The notes below the pieces were generated by a model. It had not been told where the DNA came from. It did no database searches and worked only from the letters and a program-made list of their open reading frames with translations. Position numbers and translations under genes: made by a program. From Campylobacteraceae bacterium (lineage in GTDB: Bacteria > Campylobacterota > Campylobacteria > Campylobacterales > Arcobacteraceae), in NCBI GenBank assembly GCA_013373175.1, contig JABXII010000001.1, positions 1 through 43,622 of the forward strand: a stretch of DNA of 43,622 bases. Reading direction: 5' to 3'. Of this stretch, positions 15,426 through 24,041 are shown in pieces (within the stretch, counting starts at the first letter, position 1; every line of letters starts with the position of its first letter).

Positions 15426-16042
15426 TTACTTTAAAAAATGTATGTAAAAAATATGATAGAGACTTTGCATTAAAAAATATAAATCTAAATATCAAAAAAG
15501 GTTCTTTTGTAGCAATTACAGGAGAGAGTGGTAGCGGTAAAACAACTCTGCTTTCTATCTTATCAACTCTATTAAAACCAAACTCTGGAGAGATTGTTTT
15601 TGAAGATACTCCCTATAAAGAAATTAAAAATATTGATAAGTTTAGACAAGAAAATATTGGTTTTGTTTTTCAATTTCACTATTTAATAAACTATCTAAAC
15701 GTAAAAGAGAACATTCTTCTTGCAAATGAAAAAGCAAGCAAAGAAGAGATAGATAAACTACTTACTATCTTAGAAATACAAAAACTAAAAAACTATTATC
15801 CAAATGAAATTTCAGGTGGTCAAAGACAAAGAGTTGCTATTGCAAGGGCTTTAATAAATAGTCCTAAAGTGATTTTTGCCGATGAACCAACTGGAAATTT
15901 AGATTCAAAAAACTCTTTAAATGTATTTAATCTTTTTAAAACACTTGCAAAAAGTGGTGTAACAATAATTGTTGCAACCCACGATAAAGAACTAGCAAAG
16001 CTTGCTGATATAACACTGGAGGTAAAAGATGGACAGCTTTAA
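15422..16042 (+). CDS. ABC transporter ATPase (LolD/MacB type)
   Basis: Protein of 206 residues. Walker A GESGSGKTT is at about 35-43, the Q-loop FVFQFHYL, signature SGGQRQR, Walker B VIFADEPTGNLD, and H-loop ATHDKE. The length and NLD after Walker B match the LolD/MacB/FtsE group that pairs with FtsX-type permeases. It overlaps the permease by 4 bp and the next gene by 14 bp, so the three are translated in concert. Confidence 0.95.
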   Translation: MITLKNVCKKYDRDFALKNINLNIKKGSFVAITGESGSGKTTLLSILSTLLKPNSGEIVFEDTPYKEIKNIDKFRQENIGFVFQFHYLINYLNVKENILLANEKASKEEIDKLLTILEIQKLKNYYPNEISGGQRQRVAIARALINSPKVIFADEPTGNLDSKNSLNVFNLFKTLAKSGVTIIVATHDKELAKLADITLEVKDGQL

Positions 16043-17591
16043 TATTTTTATAGAAAAACAGTTTAGAGTCTCTTTACTATTTTTCTTTTTAGGACTATTC
16101 TTTGGTATTTTATACTCAATAAATCTACTTGGGGTATTTATTGATTCAACAACACTAAACCCAGTAAATATAAGAAGCTTACATATCTCACTTATGCTTT
16201 ATGGTTTTATTCCACTTATGCTTTCATACTTACCTTTTTTACTTATAAATAAAGAGATTGGTTCTTGTAAAGATGGGCTTTTTTATTTAAATTTATATAC
16301 TATTTTTTGGTATATCTTTTTAATATTTATGATTTCTTCACTTCTATTTGGAAATACAAGAGGTTTGGCTTTTTATGATTTTCCCTATGAACTAAATTTT
16401 ATTTTAAGCCTTTCTGGAGTTTTTTATATCATTGCTTTATATAAATTCATCAAGCAGTACGGAGTAAAACCTTTATGGGTTAAAGTTTCTTTATACATAG
16501 TAATGACTGCTCCTTTTGCACTACTAATTCTTATGAATCCTACAATTGGTCAAGTTGAAAAAACAGTTACTGGACCACATGGAGACAATACACTGGGAAT
16601 GAGCTTTGCTTTAATTCCTATTTATTTTTTAATCATCAAACTTCTAAGTGAAAATGTGTTTAAAGCTAGATGGAATATTCTTTGGATTACTCCTTTATTC
16701 TTTTATATTATCTCAGTTCTTTATAGAAGTTTTATAGGAGAGTTAACTTATAACCAAGAGTGGTTTTTTCAATATCTTACACTCCTTTATGTACCACTTT
16801 TATATAGATGGTATCAAGATGCTCAAATTGAAAGGTTTGCAAAACTAGCACTTCTTATTTCTATTGCTTCTTTTCTTTTTGTAGATATTGAAGGAAATAT
16901 TCTATTTATTCCAGAAATTAGATGGATATTTCACAGAAATGATTTAATTGTAGCTCATGCTCACGTTGCTATGGGAATTTCAGTTTTCTTTATGGTGATT
17001 TCAATGTTTGTTTCTCATATAAAAGAGTTACAAACATTAAAATTTTATAGCTTTTATCTTTTTGGTCTTATAGGGATTTTCACTGTTTTATCTCTAAGTG
17101 GATTTGTTCAAGCAGGAGTTTTAAATGCTTCTATTCATAATTTTTGGATTGCAAGAACTATCTTTGGTATTTTTACTTTTCTTTCAGTACTAGCTTTTTT
17201 AAATATAAAATATCAATTTACAAACTTACAAAAGTATAACCTTTTTGGCTTTTTAAGTGATGGTTTAGGCGGAGTGTTTTTAATCCTTCTTGCTAGCTTT
17301 ATCTATCCAAGTTTAAACTTTAGTTTTGAAGGAAAATATGAATATATAGTTTTTGCTTTTGTAAGTATGACAGGACTTATTCACTTCTTAGCTTTAAAGT
17401 ATAAAGAGTATGAATCAATTCTTACAAAACTAACTGTTTTTATTAGAGTTTTTATTAGTTCACTATTTTTCTCTCTTTATACAGCAGGAACATTAGAAAT
17501 TGTTGCATTATTTATATCAGCCTTTGATATTTCAATGGTGGTTTTTTATCTACTTTATTTTTATAAAAAGGAGCAGTTATGCAAAAATTAG
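16029..17591 (+). CDS. Divergent heme-copper oxidase subunit I-like membrane protein lacking helix VII di-histidine
   Basis: Protein of 520 residues with about 12-14 TM helices. Seen: R49-x2-H52 in NIRSLHISLMLYGF (helix II low-spin heme ligand pattern), GPH184GDNTLGM (placed like the helix VI CuB ligand of cbb3 enzymes), and H310-A-H312 in VAHAHVAMG (helix X pair for high- and low-spin hemes, with NorB-like flanks). Not seen: the helix VII HH; the matching stretch reads LYRSFIGELTYNQEW. CcoN and NorB families require that pair for CuB or FeB. So it probably binds heme but may not be a normal O2 or NO reductase. Strong GGAGG site inside the ATPase end; overlaps the next gene by 13 bp. Subunits II/III or cytochrome c partners are absent nearby. 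Confidence 0.75.
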   Translation: MDSFNIFIEKQFRVSLLFFFLGLFFGILYSINLLGVFIDSTTLNPVNIRSLHISLMLYGFIPLMLSYLPFLLINKEIGSCKDGLFYLNLYTIFWYIFLIFMISSLLFGNTRGLAFYDFPYELNFILSLSGVFYIIALYKFIKQYGVKPLWVKVSLYIVMTAPFALLILMNPTIGQVEKTVTGPHGDNTLGMSFALIPIYFLIIKLLSENVFKARWNILWITPLFFYIISVLYRSFIGELTYNQEWFFQYLTLLYVPLLYRWYQDAQIERFAKLALLISIASFLFVDIEGNILFIPEIRWIFHRNDLIVAHAHVAMGISVFFMVISMFVSHIKELQTLKFYSFYLFGLIGIFTVLSLSGFVQAGVLNASIHNFWIARTIFGIFTFLSVLAFLNIKYQFTNLQKYNLFGFLSDGLGGVFLILLASFIYPSLNFSFEGKYEYIVFAFVSMTGLIHFLALKYKEYESILTKLTVFIRVFISSLFFSLYTAGTLEIVALFISAFDISMVVFYLLYFYKKEQLCKN

Positions 17592-18553
17592 CCCTAGTAT
17601 TTTTTATTGCTTTTGAGTTATGTTATTACTTACTTATTGCACAAACAGGTATTGTTGAGCATTTAGCCTCAAATATCTTTGTTATAGCACCACTTCCTAT
17701 TGGAGGTGTTATTGGTTCAATATTAAGTTTTTATATAAAGACTTCAAATAAAAACAAGATATTTTCATTTTTGCTTATTCAATTAGCAGTTAGTTTTTTT
17801 TATCCAAATTTAAATGCCCTACTTTTATTTATACTTGGAATAAGTGTTGGAGCTTTAGCACCGTTATTAATAAATGAACTAAAAAAAGCCTCAAATATAC
17901 AATTAGGTTTTGCCCTTTGTATTTCATATGCTTTAGGAACTTTTCTTTTCACATATGAAGCTTCAAAAAGAGGTTCTATTGCAATAATCTTTACTATAAT
18001 TGCCCTACTTTCATCACTATTTTTAAATCAAAAAGAGAATAAAGATTTAACAAGCAATAACTATTCATACTCACTATTTGTGATGGTTCTTTGGATTTTC
18101 CTTGATTCAACTTTGTTTGAAACTCTTTCAAGGGATTTAAGCACTTCTATTTGGAGAGATGGTTTTACTTTAGAAATAATTGTTTTTCACCTAATTGGAG
18201 TTGTTAGTGCTTTTTATATAAAGATAGAGAAAACACAAAAAGAGCTTTTAATTTTAACTCTTTTTGCCCTTTCATACCTACTTTATTTCTTACATGAAGC
18301 ATTTATCTTATCACTTGTTTATCCTTTTGTAATCTCATTTTACAATGTAGTAATACTTCAAACAATTGTAAAAAAAGAGTTAAAAGTGCTTGGTATTTAT
18401 ATGGTATTTATAGGTTGGGCTGCATCTGGTGCTGGATTATTTGTGGCTTTAGAAAATTTAACTTACTTTGTTCCAGTTATATTCTTAGTATGCATAATCA
18501 AAATCTTAGCTACACAACAATCACAAAAAAAGGAGTTACCATGGTTAAATTAG
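17579..18553 (+). CDS. Multi-pass membrane protein, possibly MFS-like
   Basis: Protein of 324 residues with about ten hydrophobic helices separated by short loops and few conserved polar motifs; GGVIGSILSFY and GISVGALAPLL resemble MFS-type glycine patterns. I cannot name the substrate. It overlaps the heme-copper-oxidase-like gene by 13 bp with an AAGGAG site inside that gene, and its own end overlaps the next gene by 13 bp, so it belongs firmly to this unit. It could be a transporter or a non-heme partner subunit of the upstream protein. Confidence 0.7.
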   Translation: MQKLALVFFIAFELCYYLLIAQTGIVEHLASNIFVIAPLPIGGVIGSILSFYIKTSNKNKIFSFLLIQLAVSFFYPNLNALLLFILGISVGALAPLLINELKKASNIQLGFALCISYALGTFLFTYEASKRGSIAIIFTIIALLSSLFLNQKENKDLTSNNYSYSLFVMVLWIFLDSTLFETLSRDLSTSIWRDGFTLEIIVFHLIGVVSAFYIKIEKTQKELLILTLFALSYLLYFLHEAFILSLVYPFVISFYNVVILQTIVKKELKVLGIYMVFIGWAASGAGLFVALENLTYFVPVIFLVCIIKILATQQSQKKELPWLN

Positions 18554-19074
18554 TATTTATATTCTTATTTACTGGGATTTTAAGTTTTGTAAATGCCCAA
18601 GACTTAAAATTTGTAGATGGAAAAATCAAAGCACACACAGAGGTCTTTGGGGATAGTAGTATTAACCCATATACTAAAGATATCTATTCTCATTTGTATA
18701 TTGATAATAGTATTGATTCACTAAAAGGAACTATCTTTTTAACAACTTTTTCACTACATAGTGACAATGAAAAAAGAGACTTGCATATGTATGAAACTTT
18801 ACACTCTAAAGAGTTTCCTCATATCTCTTATAGAATAGATTCTATAAAAAAAATTGATGATGTGTTTTTAATAAAAGGATTTCTTTTCTTAAATGGTTTA
18901 GAAAAAGAAGTTAGTACAATAGCAAAAATAGAAGATAAAAATAACCATTTAGTTTTAGATGGAAACTTCTGTATTAAATTAACATCATTCAATCTTGAAC
19001 CACCAACAATGTTTTTTCTAACAGTTAGAGATCAAATAGATATCTCTTATCACTTAGATTATATAAAAGGATAG
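18541..19074 (+). CDS. YceI-like periplasmic lipid-binding protein
   Basis: Protein of 177 residues with a signal peptide (MVKLVFIFLFTGILSFVNAQ, cleavage near 20) and a YceI-like lipocalin domain: KIKAHTEVFG, then LYIDNSIDSLKGTIFL, the RDLHMYETLHSKEFPHISY block and a closing GLEKEVSTIAKI region. YceI proteins bind polyisoprenoids or similar lipids in the periplasm. ATG 18541 with AAGGAG is inside the preceding gene. Next to a quinol-oxidase-like fold, a quinone- or isoprenoid-binding role is tempting but unproven. One Cys is present in the mature part. Confidence 0.82.
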   Translation: MVKLVFIFLFTGILSFVNAQDLKFVDGKIKAHTEVFGDSSINPYTKDIYSHLYIDNSIDSLKGTIFLTTFSLHSDNEKRDLHMYETLHSKEFPHISYRIDSIKKIDDVFLIKGFLFLNGLEKEVSTIAKIEDKNNHLVLDGNFCIKLTSFNLEPPTMFFLTVRDQIDISYHLDYIKG

Positions 19075-19078
19075 ATTG

Positions 19079-19528
19079 ATGAAAAAAATTATTCTACTTC
19101 TTACTTTTGTAATTTGTGCTTTTTCACATGAATTACTTGTAAATGAAAAAATATCTAACTTCTCTTTAGCTAACCAGTTTGATGAAAAGAAAACAATTGA
19201 TGAAAATATAACTACAATAATTGTCTCTTTTGAAAAAGGAACAGGAAAAGAAGTAAATGAGTTTTTAGCTCAAAAAGACTCTAACTTTCTAAAAGAGCAC
19301 AATGCTATTTTTATAGCAAATATCTCAGGTATGCCTATGTTTATTACAAAAATGTTCGCTTTACCTAAGATGAAAAACTATAAACATGAAATTCTTTTAA
19401 TCTATGATGAAAAAGATGATAGATTTAAAGCAAAAGATGGAATGTCAACTCTTTATCGCCTGAAAAATGGTGTAATAAAAAGTATTGAATTTATTTCAAA
19501 AGATGATTTAGAAAAAGTTTTTCTATGA
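19079..19528 (+). CDS. Exported thioredoxin-fold-like protein of unknown function
   Basis: Protein of 149 residues with a signal peptide (about 1-17, ending AFSHE). A region NFSLANQFDEKKTI looks like the start of AhpC/TSA-type redoxin domains, followed by a strand TTIIVSFEK where CxxC would be expected, but no active-site cysteines exist. A short FALPKM segment lies near residue 92. So it has the likely fold but not the redox centre. ATG 19079 preferred over the TTG just before it (AGGA upstream). It overlaps the next gene by 4 bp. Confidence 0.65.
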   Translation: MKKIILLLTFVICAFSHELLVNEKISNFSLANQFDEKKTIDENITTIIVSFEKGTGKEVNEFLAQKDSNFLKEHNAIFIANISGMPMFITKMFALPKMKNYKHEILLIYDEKDDRFKAKDGMSTLYRLKNGVIKSIEFISKDDLEKVFL

Positions 19529-20238
19529 AACCAACAAAGTTAGAAATAAAAAATCTTAACGTAAAAGCTAAGAATTTGCAGGGTTTGCAAATTCTTCACT
19601 TAAGTGACTTGCATATAAACAAAACAACAAAAATAGAAGATATTAAAAAATTAGTAAGCTTTTGCAATGACATAGAATATGACTTTTTAGCCCTTACAGG
19701 AGATATTATTGATTGTAAAGCAGACAAAATAATACCTCAACTTGAAGCTTTAAATCTTTTGAAAAAGGTATTTTATATAAGTGGTAACCATGATATATTT
19801 TATGGAATAAAGAGATTAAAAACTCTTTTAACAAACTTTACTTTTCTAGATAATAAAACCATTTTTATAAAATACCAAAATAAAGAGATTGCCCTTGCTG
19901 GAATAAGTGACAGATTCTCAAAGTTTTTTAAAATACAAAGAGAAGAAAAAAAAGTCTTTGAATTTTTAAAAAACAATGAAGACTCAATCTTACTTGCCCA
20001 TCAACCAAAAGATTACTCTTTAGCAGTAAATTCAAATACTAAACTTTTCTTATGTGGACATACACATGGAGGTCAAATTTTCCCTTTTCATTATTTTGTA
20101 AAACTTTTCCAACCTTTTTTAGCAGGAATTTTTTATAAAAAAAACACTTGTATTTATGTAAATAAAGGGCTAGGAACTTGGGGTATTGATTTTAGATATA
20201 AAGCAGATAGTGAAATAACTCTTTTAAAGTTATGTTAA
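19525..20238 (+). CDS. Calcineurin-like metallophosphoesterase (YkuE-like)
   Basis: Protein of 237 residues with no signal or membrane anchor. Motifs are HLSDLHI, LTGDIIDC, SGNHDIF, LAHQPK, CGHTHGGQIFPF and YVNKGLGTWG, covering all metal ligands. It resembles the catalytic half of the membrane-anchored protein at 4901 but lacks its N-terminal 140 residues. It is the last gene of the overlapping unit (4-bp overlap with the thioredoxin-fold gene). Substrate unknown. A 109-bp gap without terminator hairpin separates it from eptA. Confidence 0.88.
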   Translation: MKPTKLEIKNLNVKAKNLQGLQILHLSDLHINKTTKIEDIKKLVSFCNDIEYDFLALTGDIIDCKADKIIPQLEALNLLKKVFYISGNHDIFYGIKRLKTLLTNFTFLDNKTIFIKYQNKEIALAGISDRFSKFFKIQREEKKVFEFLKNNEDSILLAHQPKDYSLAVNSNTKLFLCGHTHGGQIFPFHYFVKLFQPFLAGIFYKKNTCIYVNKGLGTWGIDFRYKADSEITLLKLC

Positions 20239-20347
20239 TAGAAATATGAACAAAAATTCATAAAGTGTTAAATCTTTATTAACTCATAATTTCTTATTCA
20301 TTAATGCTTATTCTATAAAATTTTTTTTAATTTAACAAAGGAACTCA

Positions 20348-21958
20348 ATGAAAAAAATCTCGCAATACAAGCTTATAATTTATATATCTTTACTATTTAC
20401 AGTTTTCTACAATTTCTCATTTTTTAGAAATTTTTCTTTAGCATATAGTTTTACTGGCATTAACATACTTTATACAATAAGTATATTTTTCACTCTGTTT
20501 TTATTTATAAGTTTTGTATTATCTTTACTTAGTTCAAGATATTATATAAAACCCTTTTTAATTATTCTACTAATGGTTTCATCTTTTACCGCTTATTTTA
20601 TGGATACTTATAATGTGATTATAGATAAAGAAATGATTAGAAATGCATTGGAAACAAATCTAAATGAAAGCCTTGATTTATTTAGTTTCCAGTTAGTTTT
20701 ATATGTGATATTTTTAGGAATAATTCCAAGTTTTTTAGTTTATAAAACAAATATTGATTATGGTTCATTTAAGAAAGAGAGTTTTAGAAAAATAAAAACT
20801 CTACTATTAATTTTACTTCTTATTGTTATTACACTTTTTAGTACAAGTAAATTTTACACCTCTTTTTTTAGAGAACATAAAACACTTAAATATTATGCAA
20901 ATCCTACATACTGGATGTTTGCCATAGTAAATTATACAAAGAAGACATATTTTACTGGAAAAATTATTGTTAAAAAAACTGGGGATGATGCACTTATTGA
21001 TGAAACACCTGAACATAAAAAAGAGCTAATTGTAATGGTAGTAGGGGAAGCAACTAGAGCAGATAGATTCTCTTTAAATGGATATAAAAGAGATACAAAC
21101 CCACTTTTAGAAAAAGAAGAAGTATATAACTTCTCAAATATGTCATCATGTGGAACTTCTACTGCATACTCTGTTCCTTGTATGTTTTCTAAATTTACAA
21201 GAGATAACTATAGTCATAGTAAAGCCGTATCAAATGAAAATTTACTTGATGTTTTAAAACATACAAAAGATGTAAATATACTATGGAGAGATAATAACTC
21301 TTCTTCTAAAGGTGTTGCAGTAAGAGTAAAGTATGAGGATTATAAATCTAAAGATTTAAATACTATTTGTGAAAATGGCGAATGTAGAGATGAAGGAATG
21401 TTAGTAGGTTTAGATAAATTTATAAAAGATAGTAAAAGTGAAGATATCTTTATTATCTTACATCAAATGGGAAATCATGGACCTGCATATTATAAAAGAT
21501 ATCCAAAAAGATTTGAAAAGTTTAAACCTATTTGTAAAACAAACCAATTAGAAAAGTGTACAAAAGAAGAAATTTCAAATGCCTATGATAATGCAATATT
21601 GCATACTGATTACTTCTTATCACAAGTAATAGATTTTCTAAAACCATATTCAAATAAATATGATACTGCTATGTTTTATATGAGTGACCATGGAGAAAGT
21701 CTTGGGGAAAATGGAATATACCTTCATGGAATGCCTTATTTTATGGCTCCAAAAGAGCAAACTCATGTAGCATCACTTATGTGGTTTGGAGATAGTATGA
21801 AAAGACAATTGGATTTAAATAAATTAAATAGTATAAAAAATAATGATTTTTCTCAAGATAACTTATTTCACACTATTCTTGGATTATTTGAAGTGCAAAC
21901 AGATGCTTACAATAAAAGCCTTGATATATTATCAACTATTAGAAAAGAGCAAAAATGA
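20348..21958 (+). CDS. eptA: Lipid A phosphoethanolamine transferase (EptA family)
   Basis: Protein of 536 residues. Five TM helices occupy about 1-175, then a periplasmic alkaline-phosphatase-fold domain. Motifs are GEATRADRFSLNGY (metal Glu), CGTSTAYSVPCMFS (catalytic Thr in CGTST and disulfide Cys), two further Cys pairs (ICENGEC, ICKTNQLEKC), and MSDHGESLGENG with later YLHGMPY. It moves phosphoethanolamine from PE to lipid A, lowering surface charge; it shares these motifs with MCR enzymes, as the whole family does. Good AAAGGA site. It overlaps dgkA by 4 bp. A TATAAA -10 lies upstream; control by the two-component system at 23373 is a guess. Confidence 0.93.
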   Translation: MKKISQYKLIIYISLLFTVFYNFSFFRNFSLAYSFTGINILYTISIFFTLFLFISFVLSLLSSRYYIKPFLIILLMVSSFTAYFMDTYNVIIDKEMIRNALETNLNESLDLFSFQLVLYVIFLGIIPSFLVYKTNIDYGSFKKESFRKIKTLLLILLLIVITLFSTSKFYTSFFREHKTLKYYANPTYWMFAIVNYTKKTYFTGKIIVKKTGDDALIDETPEHKKELIVMVVGEATRADRFSLNGYKRDTNPLLEKEEVYNFSNMSSCGTSTAYSVPCMFSKFTRDNYSHSKAVSNENLLDVLKHTKDVNILWRDNNSSSKGVAVRVKYEDYKSKDLNTICENGECRDEGMLVGLDKFIKDSKSEDIFIILHQMGNHGPAYYKRYPKRFEKFKPICKTNQLEKCTKEEISNAYDNAILHTDYFLSQVIDFLKPYSNKYDTAMFYMSDHGESLGENGIYLHGMPYFMAPKEQTHVASLMWFGDSMKRQLDLNKLNSIKNNDFSQDNLFHTILGLFEVQTDAYNKSLDILSTIRKEQK

Positions 21959-22308
21959 GAAATCAACCAAAATATAATTTTATAAAAAATACTTCATATG
22001 CAATTAATGGATTAAAAGATTTAATAAAAAGTGAAAGTTCATTTAAAATTGAACTTCTCTTTGCAATTATTCTTTTGCCCACTATATTTTTTGTTGATGA
22101 ATCAATAACAAATAAACTACTTCTATTTATCACTTTTAGTGGTGTTTTACTAGCTGAAATAATAAATAGCGCCATTGAAAGAACTGTTGATTTAGTAACT
22201 TTGGAATTCCATCACATGGCAAAAAGAGCAAAAGATGTTGGAAGTGCCATTGTTTTTATAAGCATCGCTATTTGTACAATAACTTGGTTAGTCATTTTAT
22301 TAAATTAA
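21955..22308 (+). CDS. dgkA: Diacylglycerol kinase
   Basis: Small integral membrane kinase of 117 residues with three TM helices and the active-site motif EIINSAIERTVDLV. It phosphorylates diacylglycerol to phosphatidic acid. The 4-bp overlap with eptA makes sense: transfer of phosphoethanolamine from PE leaves diacylglycerol, which this enzyme recycles. The gene ends 5 bp from a convergent transporter, with no hairpin seen. Confidence 0.95.
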   Translation: MRNQPKYNFIKNTSYAINGLKDLIKSESSFKIELLFAIILLPTIFFVDESITNKLLLFITFSGVLLAEIINSAIERTVDLVTLEFHHMAKRAKDVGSAIVFISIAICTITWLVILLN

Positions 22309-22313
22309 TATGA

Positions 22314-23282
22314 TTATTTGCCAAATTTAACTAAAAGGATTAAACCAAATATTGTCAAAAATATTCCAAATAGACTAGTCACACTTGGAGCTAAGGCTGA
22401 TAAGAAAATCATCTCTGCAATCAATGCAAAAAAAACTTCCCCTGATTGAGAAGCATCTACAATCACAAGTTTTGAGGAACTAGTAGCAATACTTCTGGCA
22501 TACAAAAATAAAGAAGTTGCAATAACCCCTGATAGTAAAGAAACCATTGCTACACTTATAAACTGACCACTTGAAGGAAGGGTAGGTTCTGTTATAAAAA
22601 AAAGAACCACCCAAAAAGGGAAAGAACCTAAAGTTAGTAAAAATACTTTTGCAAAGGCATTGTTTAAAATAGTATTTGAAGAGTTATTCTCTTTTCTTCT
22701 TTTTTTTTCTTCCCAGATTAACTGATTTCCTAAAGGATAAGAAAAAGCGGCAATAATAACAGGTATAAAACCTAAAAGAAGTAAATCAAGGCTATCCATA
22801 CTAAAATGCCCTAGATTTACAATTGTTACTCCAATAAAAACTATAATAGTAAAAACCCAAGTTAGTTTAGATACTCTTTTTCCAAAGAAAAAAAGAACTA
22901 TTAGTGAAGCTATAATTGTTAATTGCCAAGTTGTAGCAACTACCCAACCAGGAGAAAAATCAGAAGCATAACAAATCATTGAATAAAAAAATCCAAAACC
23001 TATGGTTCCACTTATAGTATAAAACCAAAATCTGTTTATATAATCTTTTAAAATCTTTTTAAAATAATCAAAGTCCTTAAAAAATATAAAACCTAAGGCT
23101 AAAAATAAAACAGTGTAAAAAAATCTTAATGATGCAGTCCAATACCAATGACCACCTTCTAATGATATTGCTCTATTAATAACAAAGGTTGCACTAAAAA
23201 ATAGTGCTGCAAGTAACCCAATAACTAAAAGATATAAAGGACTTTTTTCATAACTATTCATTGTTTTTATAAATCTATTCAA
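22314..23282 (-). CDS. DMT-superfamily multidrug-efflux-like transporter (EmrE type)
   Basis: Protein of 322 residues with about ten TM helices, two EamA-like halves. GHWYWTASLRFFYTV near the start and ASQSGEVFFALIAEM near the end fit the PF13536-type multidrug resistance efflux group rather than classical EamA. The long middle loop EEKKRRKENN is cytoplasmic. Substrate unknown. It is divergent from the response regulator at 23373 and shares that 90-bp promoter region. Confidence 0.85.
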   Translation of the reverse strand: MNRFIKTMNSYEKSPLYLLVIGLLAALFFSATFVINRAISLEGGHWYWTASLRFFYTVLFLALGFIFFKDFDYFKKILKDYINRFWFYTISGTIGFGFFYSMICYASDFSPGWVVATTWQLTIIASLIVLFFFGKRVSKLTWVFTIIVFIGVTIVNLGHFSMDSLDLLLLGFIPVIIAAFSYPLGNQLIWEEKKRRKENNSSNTILNNAFAKVFLLTLGSFPFWVVLFFITEPTLPSSGQFISVAMVSLLSGVIATSLFLYARSIATSSSKLVIVDASQSGEVFFALIAEMIFLSALAPSVTSLFGIFLTIFGLILLVKFGK

Positions 23283-23334
23283 ATATTTTCCTAATAAAAA
23301 ATTCTATCTGTTTATTTTTAATCTAAAATAATCG

Positions 23335-23366
23335 TTCATTTTATATTCATATTATTGTAATATAAT
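23335..23366 (+). promoter_or_regulatory. Promoter of the two-component operon with tandem TTCAT repeat
   Basis: TTCAT at 23335-23339 and again at 23346-23350 (11-bp period) precede a perfect TATAAT at 23361-23366. Only six bases separate that -10 from the ATG at 23373, so the message is predicted to be leaderless. The 11-bp direct repeat fits an OmpR-type regulator and suggests autoregulation. Confidence 0.55.
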
Positions 23367-23372
23367 TTTGTT

Positions 23373-24041
23373 ATGAAAATTTTAATTATTGAAGATGATG
23401 AAAAAATTATTAACTTTTTAAAAAAAGGTCTTGAAGAAGAATCTTATAGTGTAGATTACTCATTAAATGGAGATGAGGGTATTTACTTAGCAAGTGTAAA
23501 TAGCTATGATTTAATACTTCTAGATATAATGCTTCCTATAAAAGATGGTATAGAAGTATGCAAAACCCTAAGAAACAATTCTATATACACTCCTATTATA
23601 ATGCTTACTGCAAAAGATTCTATAGAAGACAAAATCAAAGGCTTAGATATTGGAGCAAATGATTATTTAGCTAAACCTTTTTCATTTAGTGAACTACTAG
23701 CTAGAATAAGAGTGCAACTAAGACCTACTAATCAAAATCAAACAACTCTAAAATTAGCTGATTTAGAATTAGATTTATTAACTAAAACAGCAAAAAGAGG
23801 TGAAGATACTATAAATCTTACAGCAAAAGAGTTTGCCCTATTAGAGTTTTTAATAAAAAATAAAAACAAAGTTCTATCAGAAAGTGTTATTAGTTCTTCT
23901 TTAAGTAATATGGATGACATGAACATGAGTAATGTTGTAAATGTATATATTTATAGACTAAGAAATAAAATTGATAAGCCATATGAAAAGAAACTTATCA
24001 AAACAATTAGAGGTTTAGGGTTTAAAATAAGTGATGACTAA
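23373..24041 (+). CDS. OmpR/PhoB-family response regulator
   Basis: Protein of 222 residues. Receiver domain 1-120 with acidic pair EDD, phospho-acceptor in YDLILLDIMLP, Thr in MLTAKD and Lys in LAKPF; winged-helix DNA-binding domain about 125-220 with VVNVYIYRLRNKID and TIRGLGFKI. No ribosome site; the promoter geometry implies a leaderless mRNA. Overlaps the kinase gene. Targets unknown; eptA two genes away and its own promoter are candidates. Confidence 0.95.
   Translation: MKILIIEDDEKIINFLKKGLEEESYSVDYSLNGDEGIYLASVNSYDLILLDIMLPIKDGIEVCKTLRNNSIYTPIIMLTAKDSIEDKIKGLDIGANDYLAKPFSFSELLARIRVQLRPTNQNQTTLKLADLELDLLTKTAKRGEDTINLTAKEFALLEFLIKNKNKVLSESVISSSLSNMDDMNMSNVVNVYIYRLRNKIDKPYEKKLIKTIRGLGFKISDD

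Noticed and set aside
18415-18540. 42-residue upstream extension of the YceI-like protein
   Set aside because: It would overlap 126 bases of the preceding gene and destroy the signal peptide at the ATG with an AAGGAG site.
20348-21958. Reading the EptA homologue as an acquired mcr-type colistin resistance gene
   Set aside because: The shared motifs belong to the whole EptA family; the gene sits with dgkA in a chromosome-like context, with no insertion sequence or composition shift.
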